A stretch of 64,000 bases of DNA from Deltaproteobacteria bacterium. GTDB lineage: Bacteria > Myxococcota_A > Polyangia > JAAYKL01. Of this stretch, positions 28,551 through 37,177 are shown piece after piece (within the stretch, counting starts at the first letter, position 1; each line of letters starts with the position of its first letter). Below the pieces are notes generated by a model. It saw nothing but the letters and a program-made list of their open reading frames with translations, had not been told where the DNA came from and did no database searches. The stretch lies in the NCBI GenBank assembly GCA_028713995.1, contig JAQTNF010000006.1, positions 1-64,000 of the forward strand. Reading direction: 5' to 3'. Made by a program: the position numbers and the translations under genes.

Positions 28551-31103
28551 ATGACCGACGGAAAGGCGCCGCTCGCGAGGCTGCTCGCGACCATCGAGAC
28601 CGACGAGCCGGACGCGGATCTGCTGCTCGACCGGTTCCTCGACTACGCGGGCTCGCTCGGGCTCACGCTCTACCCGGCGCAGGAGGAGGCCATCCTGGCC
28701 GTGCTCGAGGGGAGGCACGTGGTCCTCGGCACGCCCACGGGCTCGGGCAAGTCGCTCGTGGCGCTCGCCATGCACTTCAAGGCCATGGCCGAGCGCCGGC
28801 TCTCGTTCTACACCGCGCCCACCAAGGCGCTCGTGAACGAGAAGTTCTTCGCCCTGTGCGACGCGTTCGGGCCGGCCGACGTGGGCATGCTCACCGGCGA
28901 CGCGAGCGTGAACCGCGAGGCGCCCATCATCTGCTGCACGGCCGAGATCCTGGCCAACATGGCCCTGCGCGACGGCGCCTGCGACGTGAGCTACGCGGTC
29001 ATGGACGAGTTCCACTTTTACGGGGACAAGGAGCGCGGCGCGGCCTGGCAGATCCCGCTCGTGACGTTACGCGACACCCAGTTCCTGCTCATGTCCGCCA
29101 CCCTCGGCGACACGACCGAGATCGAGCGCAAGGTGGAGGGCTTCACGGACAGGGCCGTGGCCGCGGTGAGCGGCAGGCAGCGGCCGGTGCCCCTCTCGTT
29201 CGAGTACCGCGAGACGCCGCTCCACGAGACCATCGAGGATCTGCTCACCGCCGGCGAGGCGCCCATCTACCTCGTGAGCTTCACCCAGCGCCAGGTCGCC
29301 GAGGAGGCGCAGAACTTGGTGAGCGCCGGCATCGCGTCCAGGGAAGACAGGGCGACGATCGGCCGCGAGCTTGCGGGCTCGCGCTTCGACACGCCCTACG
29401 GCAAGGAGTTCCAGCGCCTGACGCGCGCCGGGGTGGGCGTGCACCACGCGGGCCTGCTGCCGCGCTACCGCCTGCTCGTCGAGAAGCTGTCGCAGGCCGG
29501 GCTGCTCAAGGTGGTGAGCGGCACGGACAGCCTGGGCGTGGGCGTCAACGTGCCCATCCGCACCGTGGTCTTCACCAAGCTGTGCAAGTACGACGGCGAG
29601 AAGACCCAGATCCTCTCGGCGCGCGAGTTCCACCAGATCGCGGGCCGCGCCGGTCGTAAGGGGTTCGACGACCACGGTCGCGTGGTGGCGCAGGCGCCGG
29701 AGCACGTCATCGAGAACAAGCGCATCGAGATGAAGCTCGCGAAGAACCCGCACCTGCGCAACAAGCTGCACAAGCGAAAGGCCCCGGAGCGCAACTTCGT
29801 GAACTGGGACAAGAAGACCTTCGAGCGGCTCGAAGGATCGAGGCCCGAGCCGCTCACGCCCAGGCTCGAGGTGGGCCACGGCATGATCGTGAACGTCATG
29901 CGCGCAGGCGGCGGCGGGCCCGACGGCGGGTACAGGAGGCTCGTGGAGATCGTGAGGAGCTCGCACGTCCACGACGGCGAGAAGAGGCGGCAGCTTCGAC
30001 GCGCGGCGTCCCTGGTCCGGTCGCTGCGGTACGTGGGGGTGGTGGAGCTCGTGCCCGACCCCGGGCGCCGGGGCTCGCGCCTGCGGCTGCACGCGGACCT
30101 GCAGGAGGACTTCTCGTTGCACCACGCCCTGTCGCTCTACCTCGTCGAGGCCATCGAGCGCCTCGACCGCGCCGCCGAGACCTACGCCCTCGACGCGGTC
30201 ACGCTCGTGGAGTCGATCATCGAGGATCCGGACATCATCTTGCGGCGCCAGGTCGATCGCCTCAAGGATGCGCTCGTCGCGCGGATGAAGGCCGAGGGCG
30301 TGGAGTACGAGGATCGCATGCGGGAGCTCGAGAAGGTGGAGCACCCGAAGCCCCTGCGCGACTTCGTCTACGACACGTTCAACGCCTTTGCCGCGATCCA
30401 CCCCTGGGTGGGCACCGAGAACATCAGGCCCAAGTCGATCGCCCGCGAGATGTACGAGAAGTGCATGGGGTTCAACGATTTCGTGATCGAGTACGGGCTC
30501 GAGCGGAGCGAAGGGCTGCTCCTGCGGTACCTGTCCCAGTTCGTGCGCACGCTCGTGCAGAACGTGCCCGCCCCGGCCAGGGACGAGGCCCTCGAGGACG
30601 TGATCGACTACTTCTACGCGCTCGTGCACATGGTGGACGCGAGCCTGCTCGAGGAGTGGGAGGCGCGCATGGAGGGCAGGCAGCGCGCTCCTTTGCGCGG
30701 CGGGGTCGAGAAGAAGGACGCGTCCGATCTGGCGAACGATCCGCGCAAGCTCAAGGCGCGCCTTCGCGGCGAGATGCTGCGCCTGCTCGGGTGCCTGGCA
30801 AAGGCCCGCTTCGACGAGGCGCTCGAGTTCCTGCGGCCGGGCGAAGAGGCGTGGACGGAGCGGCGGCTGTCGGAGGCCATGGCGCCCTTCTACGAGGCCT
30901 GCGGAGCGATCGACCTCACGCCGCGCGGCCGCAGGCCCGAGCACACGTTCGTGCGCGAGACCGGCAGGCGCACCTACGAGGTTGTCCAGCGCATCGTCGC
31001 GAAGGACGGCTCCGACGATTGGATGCTCGTGGCCGAGGTCGATCTGTCGAGGCCGTTCGACGAGGCCGAGCCGCTCATCGCGCTCAAGCATGTGGGAACG
31101 TGA
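28551..31103 (+). CDS. Ski2-like DEAD/DEAH-box helicase with DUF3516
   Basis: GTPTGSGKSLVA, DEFHFYGDKERGAAWQIPL, LLMSATL, QIAGRAGRKGFDDHGRVV. Confidence 0.88.
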   Translation: MTDGKAPLARLLATIETDEPDADLLLDRFLDYAGSLGLTLYPAQEEAILAVLEGRHVVLGTPTGSGKSLVALAMHFKAMAERRLSFYTAPTKALVNEKFFALCDAFGPADVGMLTGDASVNREAPIICCTAEILANMALRDGACDVSYAVMDEFHFYGDKERGAAWQIPLVTLRDTQFLLMSATLGDTTEIERKVEGFTDRAVAAVSGRQRPVPLSFEYRETPLHETIEDLLTAGEAPIYLVSFTQRQVAEEAQNLVSAGIASREDRATIGRELAGSRFDTPYGKEFQRLTRAGVGVHHAGLLPRYRLLVEKLSQAGLLKVVSGTDSLGVGVNVPIRTVVFTKLCKYDGEKTQILSAREFHQIAGRAGRKGFDDHGRVVAQAPEHVIENKRIEMKLAKNPHLRNKLHKRKAPERNFVNWDKKTFERLEGSRPEPLTPRLEVGHGMIVNVMRAGGGGPDGGYRRLVEIVRSSHVHDGEKRRQLRRAASLVRSLRYVGVVELVPDPGRRGSRLRLHADLQEDFSLHHALSLYLVEAIERLDRAAETYALDAVTLVESIIEDPDIILRRQVDRLKDALVARMKAEGVEYEDRMRELEKVEHPKPLRDFVYDTFNAFAAIHPWVGTENIRPKSIAREMYEKCMGFNDFVIEYGLERSEGLLLRYLSQFVRTLVQNVPAPARDEALEDVIDYFYALVHMVDASLLEEWEARMEGRQRAPLRGGVEKKDASDLANDPRKLKARLRGEMLRLLGCLAKARFDEALEFLRPGEEAWTERRLSEAMAPFYEACGAIDLTPRGRRPEHTFVRETGRRTYEVVQRIVAKDGSDDWMLVAEVDLSRPFDEAEPLIALKHVGT

Positions 31104-31169
31104 GACCCATGCCGGGTGGCGGACCGCGCTTTGCCGCCGCTCGCATCGAATGAAAAGGAATGACCGGCC

Positions 31170-33056
31170 GTGGAACGGATAAAATCAATCAGCGAGCTGA
31201 AGCAGATACAGGAGAAACTGGCAAAGGGCAGGGACCCGGGGAGGCCCCTGATTTCCGTCTGCGGAGGAACCGGCTGCCGCGCCTCCGGCTGCAAGGATGT
31301 CGTGAAAGCGCTCACGGAGTCGCTCGAAGCGCACAAGCTCAAGGGCAAGGTGGACCTGCGCGTGACCGGGTGCCAGGGGTTCTGTGAGAGAGGGCCCCTT
31401 CTCGTCATCAGGCCCAAGGGCATCTTCTACCAGCTGATCGAGCCCAAGGATGTTGATGAAATTGTGACGAGCTTTTCCAATGATGCTCCCCCGATAGAGA
31501 GGCTTCTCTACAAATCCCCGATTGACAAGAGGACATACGTGAAAGAGGAGGATGTCCCGTTCTACAAGCACCAGCAGAAGATCATTTCCGGGCTGAACGG
31601 ATTCATCGACCCGACTTCCATCGAGGACTACCTGGCGCTCGGAGGCTACACGGCGCTTTCGACCTGTCTTCGCTCAATAAAGCCGGAAGCCATCATAGAC
31701 ATGATCATCAAAAGCGGGCTGAGGGGGCGCGGCGGCGGGGGGTTCCCGACGGGGGTGAAGTGGAAATCGTGCAGGGACGCGGGCGAACGCAAGAACGAGA
31801 AGAAGCGCTACGTGCTGTGCAACGCGGACGAGGGAGACCCGGGCGCGTTCATGGACTGTTCATTGCTGGAGGGCAACCCGCACAGCGTGATTGAAGGCAT
31901 GATCATCGGAGCCTTCGCCATAGGCTCGGACGAGGGGTACGTTTACATCCGCCATGAATACCCCATGGCCTTGAGGACGCTGACCACGGCCATCGCGCAG
32001 GCGCGCGAGGCGGGGCTGCTCGGGAAGAACATCCTGGGAACGGACTTCTCGTTCGATATGAAAATCAACCGCGGGGGCGGAGCGTTCGTGTGCGGGGAGT
32101 CGACCGCGCTCATGGCGAGCATCGAGGGATTCGTCGGTGAGCCGCGCGCAAAGCACATACACACCGTCGAGGCGGGTCTCTACGAAAAGCCGTCCAACCT
32201 CAACAACGTCGAAACCTGGGCGAACGTCCCGGTGATCATCAACAGGGGTGTGGGCTGGTACACTTCGATCGGGACCGGGGATGTGTCAAAGGACCCCTGG
32301 GGAGGATCCAAGGGAACGAAGATCTTCAGCCTGGTCGGCAAGGTCAACAACACGGGGCTCGTCGAGGTGCCGATGGGGATGAGCCTGCGAAAGATCATTT
32401 ATGACGTGGGCGGGGGAATAAAGGCGGACAAGAAATTCAAGGCGGTGCAGACTGGAGGGCCGTCCGGCGGATGCATACCTTCGACGCTGCTCGACCTGCC
32501 GGTGGACTTCGACGAGCTGACCAAGGTCGGCTCGATGATGGGATCGGGCGGGATGATCGTGATGGACGAGGACACGTGCATGGTGGACGTGGCCAAGTAC
32601 TTCACGAGCTTCCTCGCAAAGGAATCATGCGGCAAATGCGTAACGTGCCGCGAGGGACTCATCAGGATGAGCGAGATCCTCGGCAGGATCACGGACGGCG
32701 GGGGCTGGCCGGGAGACCTCGAGTTGATAGAGCGGGTTTCGAAAACCATCGCGGAGGCGTCAATGTGCGCGCTCGGCGGGTTCGCGCCCAACCCGGTGAT
32801 GAGCACCCTGAAATATTTCAGGGATGAATACGAGACCCACATAAACAAAAAGAAGTGCCCGGCGCATGTCTGCAAGGCGCTCATCAGGTTCGATATCAAT
32901 GACAAGTGCAGCGGCTGCACCCTGTGTGCGAGGAACTGCCCGGTGAGCTGCATCGCGGGGAAGAAGAACGAGCTGCACGTGATCGATCAGGCGAAGTGCA
33001 TACGCTGCTGGGTCTGCCGCGAGGTGTGCAAGTTCCAGGCAGTGGACGTGGACTAG
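31170..33056 (+). CDS. NuoF-like NAD(P)/FMN/Fe-S flavoprotein with N-terminal thioredoxin-like [2Fe-2S] and C-terminal 2[4Fe-4S] domains
   Basis: GLRGRGGGGFPTGVKW, CNADEGDPGAFMDCSLLEGNPH, ESCGKCVTCREG, CSGCTLCARNCPVSCI...CIRCWVCREVC. Confidence 0.92.
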   Translation: MERIKSISELKQIQEKLAKGRDPGRPLISVCGGTGCRASGCKDVVKALTESLEAHKLKGKVDLRVTGCQGFCERGPLLVIRPKGIFYQLIEPKDVDEIVTSFSNDAPPIERLLYKSPIDKRTYVKEEDVPFYKHQQKIISGLNGFIDPTSIEDYLALGGYTALSTCLRSIKPEAIIDMIIKSGLRGRGGGGFPTGVKWKSCRDAGERKNEKKRYVLCNADEGDPGAFMDCSLLEGNPHSVIEGMIIGAFAIGSDEGYVYIRHEYPMALRTLTTAIAQAREAGLLGKNILGTDFSFDMKINRGGGAFVCGESTALMASIEGFVGEPRAKHIHTVEAGLYEKPSNLNNVETWANVPVIINRGVGWYTSIGTGDVSKDPWGGSKGTKIFSLVGKVNNTGLVEVPMGMSLRKIIYDVGGGIKADKKFKAVQTGGPSGGCIPSTLLDLPVDFDELTKVGSMMGSGGMIVMDEDTCMVDVAKYFTSFLAKESCGKCVTCREGLIRMSEILGRITDGGGWPGDLELIERVSKTIAEASMCALGGFAPNPVMSTLKYFRDEYETHINKKKCPAHVCKALIRFDINDKCSGCTLCARNCPVSCIAGKKNELHVIDQAKCIRCWVCREVCKFQAVDVD

Positions 33057-33076
33057 GCGAAGAGCGGAGAGCGGAC

Positions 33077-34348
33077 CTACGGGCAGGTCCAAACGATCTT
33101 GACCTGGCCCGCGCCGCCATCGCCCGCCGTGTAATGCCCTGGGTTCTTGCCCGTGCCGGGGAATCCGGACGTCACGCCGCCCAGCCCCCCGAGCCCGCCC
33201 GCGCCGACGACCACCGCGATCATGCTGCCGGACGTGAGCTGCCCCTTGGAATAGGTGATGGATGAGTAGGCGCCGCCGCCGCCGCCCGCTCCACTATCGC
33301 CCCAGCCCGTTCCCTGCCACCACGTGCCCTGGCAGGTCCAGGAGGCGGCGCCTCCTCCGCCGGGCGCCCCGCCGTTTTCCCCATCTCCGCCGTTGCACGC
33401 GTCGACGGAGTTTACGCTATCCCCTCCGGCCCCGCCCTGAGGGGAAGCGCCACCCACTCCGAGGCCGCAGAGATTGGGGTAATGGCACCCGGGGCCTCCC
33501 TGTCCGCCCGGCGTGTTCGTGGTTCCGCCGGAAGCCGTGCCCCCGGCGCTGGAGTCGCCGCTCGCGCCGCCTCCGGCCACGACCGTGCCGTTGAAGCTCG
33601 AATTTCCCCCGGCCGTGGGATTCGACGACGGGTAGGACGCCTGGCCGCCGCCGCCGCCGCCCCAGACCTCCACGGTCAGCGTTCCATATGCCGGCACCGT
33701 GAAATTCTGATTCCCGGGCGTGGAAAAAACCTGCGACCCGGGGATGCACGCTTCGCCCGTGCCCGTGTCGGTATCCGAGCCCGTACCGGTATCCGAACCC
33801 GTGCCGGTATCCGACCCCGTGCCGGTATCCGAGTCCGTGCCCGTATCCGAGCCTGTGCCCGTATCGCACGGTCCGCAGTCGAGCTGGCCGTCGCACCCGT
33901 CCGGGACGTCGCCGCAGGTCGCTCCCGCAGTGGCGCACGTCAGCGGCTCTCCGGCGCCCACGCATGGACCCCACACGCCGAACTCCCCGCCCCCCTCGCA
34001 GCTTTGCGTCCCCATCGTGCACGCGCCGACCCCGGCCTGCTCGGCAGGGCCCGGATAGCAGTCCCGCGCGGGGTCGCCGGGCGAGCACGAGCAACCCTCG
34101 AGGTCGAGGGGGTTGTCGCAGGGGTCGGTGTCCGAATCGCCGTCGGCGTCCGAGTCACCATCCGAGTCCGAGTCGCCGTCCGAGTCCGAGTCGCCGTCCG
34201 AATCCGCGCCGCTGTCCGCATCCGTGTCGGTACCGGTCGTGTCCCAGCCGTCCGTGGAGTTGTCGTCGCCGGCGCCCGCGGTGATCCCTCCCGCGCACGA
34301 AAGCGTCGCCATGACCACAAGGCATAGAAGCCGGCTGACCATCCTCAT
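33077..34348 (-). CDS. Glycine-rich secreted lipoprotein with Asp/Ser/Thr/Gly linkers (paralogue A)
   Basis: Lipobox ATLSCAG; SDGDSDSDGDSDSD linker; Cys-rich module; TGTGSDTG linker; FTVPAYGTLTVEVWGGGGGG Gly-rich domain. Confidence 0.85.
   Translation of the reverse strand: MRMVSRLLCLVVMATLSCAGGITAGAGDDNSTDGWDTTGTDTDADSGADSDGDSDSDGDSDSDGDSDADGDSDTDPCDNPLDLEGCSCSPGDPARDCYPGPAEQAGVGACTMGTQSCEGGGEFGVWGPCVGAGEPLTCATAGATCGDVPDGCDGQLDCGPCDTGTGSDTGTDSDTGTGSDTGTGSDTGTGSDTDTGTGEACIPGSQVFSTPGNQNFTVPAYGTLTVEVWGGGGGGQASYPSSNPTAGGNSSFNGTVVAGGGASGDSSAGGTASGGTTNTPGGQGGPGCHYPNLCGLGVGGASPQGGAGGDSVNSVDACNGGDGENGGAPGGGGAASWTCQGTWWQGTGWGDSGAGGGGGAYSSITYSKGQLTSGSMIAVVVGAGGLGGLGGVTSGFPGTGKNPGHYTAGDGGAGQVKIVWTCP
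33755..33866. repeat. 18-bp tandem coding repeat (linker of paralogue A)
   Basis: Repeated gtgccggtatccgaaccc-type units. Confidence 0.8.
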
Positions 34349-34375
34349 GTGAACCTCCTCACTCATCCCTGTCGC

Positions 34376-35587
34376 TCACGGACAGGTCCACGCGATGGAG
34401 ACCTGACCCGGTGCGCCGTCGCCTGCCGTGTAGTAGCCCGGGTTCCTGCCCGTGCCCGGGAATCCGGAGCTCGGCGTGCCCTTGGATCCGAGCCCGCCCG
34501 CGCCCACGACCACCTGCACCTGGCTGCCCACCGTGAGCTGTCCCGGAGAATACGTGATCGACGCGTATGAGCCCGCACCGGCGCCGACCCCGTAGAAGCC
34601 CCACCCCTGCTGGATCCACCATTGGAACTGGCACGTGATGTCCCCCATGCCGCCGCCGCCCGGGGGATACCCGTTTTCCCCGTCTCCGGCAGGGCTGCCC
34701 CAGGGCAACGAGCCGCAAGAATCGAGCATCGTCGAGGTGCTGCCGCCCTTGCCGCCGTTGGGGCAATCCCCGCCCGGGATTCCCTTGCTCGCCCCGCCCG
34801 GGGTGTTGATCGATCCTCCCGAGGCCACGCCGCCCGCGCCGCTGCCGCCGTCGCGCCCTCCGCCCGCGATCACGGTTCCATTGAAGCTCGAGTCGCCGCC
34901 CGGGGTCGAGGCGTCGGCAGGGGAATAGGCCGCGCCGCCGCCGCCGCCGCCCCAGAGCTCCACGGTCAGCGTCTCGTATGCGGGCACCGTGAAGCTCAGG
35001 GTTCCGGGGTTGGTGTAGATCTGCGAGCCCGGGATGCAACCAGTGCTCGTGCTCGTGTCCGTGTCGCTGTCCGCATCGCTGTCCGCATCGCTGTCCGCAT
35101 CGCTGCCCGTGTCGCTGCCCGTGTCGCTGCCCGTGTCGCACGGACCGCAGTCGAGCTGGCCTGCGCACCCGTCCGACACCTGGCCGCACGTCACACCCGC
35201 CGTGTCGCACGTCAACGGCGTTCCCGCGCCGATGCACGGCCCCCACCATCCGAACTCATCGCTTGCCACGCACGCCTGGCTCCCCATCCGGCACTCGCCA
35301 ACGCCGGCCTGCTCCGCGGGGCCCGGATAGCATTGCCTCGGCGTGTCGCCGAGCGAGCACGAGCAGCCTTCCAGGTCGAGCGGGTCGGCGCAGGGATCGG
35401 TGTCCGAGTCGCCGTCCGAATCCGAGTCGCCGTCCGAGTCCGCGCCGGCATCCCCTTCTGTATCCGTGCCGAAAATGTCCCAAGTGTCCGTGCCCGTGTC
35501 GTCCCCGAGCATGGCAGAGCTCGCCCCGGCCGAGCACGAAAGCATCGCCACAGCGACGAGGCACAAAAGCGGGCTGACCATCCTCAT
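34376..35587 (-). CDS. Glycine-rich secreted lipoprotein with Asp/Ser/Thr linkers (paralogue B)
   Basis: MRMVSPLLCLVAVAMLSCSAG; same architecture as 33077-34348. Confidence 0.85.
   Translation of the reverse strand: MRMVSPLLCLVAVAMLSCSAGASSAMLGDDTGTDTWDIFGTDTEGDAGADSDGDSDSDGDSDTDPCADPLDLEGCSCSLGDTPRQCYPGPAEQAGVGECRMGSQACVASDEFGWWGPCIGAGTPLTCDTAGVTCGQVSDGCAGQLDCGPCDTGSDTGSDTGSDADSDADSDADSDTDTSTSTGCIPGSQIYTNPGTLSFTVPAYETLTVELWGGGGGGAAYSPADASTPGGDSSFNGTVIAGGGRDGGSGAGGVASGGSINTPGGASKGIPGGDCPNGGKGGSTSTMLDSCGSLPWGSPAGDGENGYPPGGGGMGDITCQFQWWIQQGWGFYGVGAGAGSYASITYSPGQLTVGSQVQVVVGAGGLGSKGTPSSGFPGTGRNPGYYTAGDGAPGQVSIAWTCP
35045..35135. repeat. 12-bp tandem coding repeat (linker of paralogue B)
   Basis: tcgctgtccgca and tcgctgcccgtg units. 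Confidence 0.8.
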
Positions 35588-35610
35588 GGGAACCTCCTCC
35601 CTCGCGTTTC

Positions 35611-37140
35611 TTAAATAGTAACACATCTGCCGCCAACTTTCATGAGCGCGAGGTGCGCCGCGCGCAGCCAGCGGGGAGTCCTTAAAATCGCAGGCCTCAC
35701 GCCGGGGTGATGGGCGAAGGTGTCTCGGATGAAACGCCGCGCCTCGGATCGCACGGCCACGCCGTCCGCGGTGAACGACCGGTAGAGGTGGAGGCGTCCG
35801 GGCTCGGGCGGAACATTGTCGAGCTCCATGCCGAACCGCTCGGCGCGCTTGACGAGCTCGCTCTGGCGCGGCAGGTTGAAGACCGACAGGTTCAGGAAGT
35901 CGACGGAGCTTGCGTTGCGCTCGATCATGGCGAGGGTCGCGGCGCGGTCCGAGGCGTTCTCCCCGGGCAGCCCGAACAGCAGGTACAGGTAGGTCCGGAT
36001 TCCGGCCGCGGCTACGGCGCGCACCAATGCCTCGGCCTCGCCGGGCGAAAAGCCCTTGTGGAAGCGCTCGAGCAAGGACGCGCTCCCGCTCTCGGCGCCG
36101 AGCTGCAGCATGAGGCACGGGACGCGCGCCAGGCGCTCGACGAGCCCTCCCTCGAGGAGCTCGCGGGTGGGCCGCGCGAAGCCGTAGAAGGGCAGGCCCG
36201 CTCCCTCGAGCACGGGCAGCGCCTCGCGCAGGGCGGCGGGCGGCATGGCGGAGTCGACCAGGTGGACCACGGGCCGCCTGGCAAGCACGTCACCCGGGAT
36301 CGTGGCCGCGAACCTCTCGATGGCGCGCAGGGGCGTGCGCGCGAAAGGCGTGCCGCGATCCGGGCAGAAGAGACATTTGTTCCAGAAGCAGCCCGAGGCA
36401 AGGGCGAGCGGGATGACGGGGCGGCAGGAGAGGTAGGGCGAGGGCCACAGGAGCTCGGGCCACGCGAGGTCGTCCATGAGGTGTTCGCCGCGATAGCCCG
36501 GGGCGAACGACGCGCCGTCGCCGAGGTCGATGCGCGGGAAGACCGCCTCGAGCTCCCCGAGGCCGTGACCCGTGGACGCGAGGCTGCGCGGCAAAGAGCC
36601 GCCAACCACGGGCTCGACGCCGCGCCGAAAAAGGAAGCGGCGCAGGTCGATGGCGGCCGGAAGTTGCGACAGGTAGGCGAGCGACACGAGCACGGCCCGG
36701 GGCTTGCGCTCCGCGAGCAATGGGGCGAGGACCTCCTCCCACAGGTCCTCGAACGGGGAGAGACCCGATTCGAGCAGGCGCGCCAACTCCCGGGGCAGGT
36801 GCACCTCGATCGGCGGGGCGAGGTCCATGAGCGTGAGGGTCCATCCCGGGGCGTCGGTGCCGAAGCGCCGGCAGGCCGCGTGGAGCGCACCCGTGGCCGT
36901 GCGGTGGCGCTCCGGATCGTAACCGTCCGGGGCCGAACGCAGGTAGGCGAGGGCGCGCGGCACGTCGTCGCGCGGGCTTTGGTCCTCGGCGCGCGCGAAA
37001 ACGCGCTCGAAGAACGGAAGCGACAGATCGAGGAGCGCCGCGTCGGCGCCGCGCGCCGCGAGCCCGGCCGCGAGCAGGAACGCACCGGCCGGCGGCTCGG
37101 ACGGAGGCAGCACCGGCGGAGAGAGGATGAGGACGTCCAT
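35611..37140 (-). CDS. Radical SAM protein (B12-binding-like N-terminus)
   Basis: MDVLILSPPVLPPSEPPAGAFLLAAGLAARG; SGCFWNKCLFCPD CxxxCxxC motif; LQLGAESGSASLLERFHKGF. Confidence 0.88.
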   Translation of the reverse strand: MDVLILSPPVLPPSEPPAGAFLLAAGLAARGADAALLDLSLPFFERVFARAEDQSPRDDVPRALAYLRSAPDGYDPERHRTATGALHAACRRFGTDAPGWTLTLMDLAPPIEVHLPRELARLLESGLSPFEDLWEEVLAPLLAERKPRAVLVSLAYLSQLPAAIDLRRFLFRRGVEPVVGGSLPRSLASTGHGLGELEAVFPRIDLGDGASFAPGYRGEHLMDDLAWPELLWPSPYLSCRPVIPLALASGCFWNKCLFCPDRGTPFARTPLRAIERFAATIPGDVLARRPVVHLVDSAMPPAALREALPVLEGAGLPFYGFARPTRELLEGGLVERLARVPCLMLQLGAESGSASLLERFHKGFSPGEAEALVRAVAAAGIRTYLYLLFGLPGENASDRAATLAMIERNASSVDFLNLSVFNLPRQSELVKRAERFGMELDNVPPEPGRLHLYRSFTADGVAVRSEARRFIRDTFAHHPGVRPAILRTPRWLRAAHLALMKVGGRCVTI

Positions 37141-37177
37141 GGGGAGTGATGACGGGCGTCAGGCCGGTCGTGCCCGG

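Noticed and set aside
29067-31091. 674-aa minus-strand ORF
   Set aside because: Antisense to the DUF3516 helicase, no recognisable motif
33720-34058. Plus-strand ORF with VSEPVPVSEPVPVS repeats
   Set aside because: Reverse-strand readout of the GSDTGTGSDTG linker repeat; no start-site or domain support
33755-35135. Possible CRISPR-like array
   Set aside because: Short 12/18-bp contiguous units with no spacers; they are in-frame codon repeats encoding linkers
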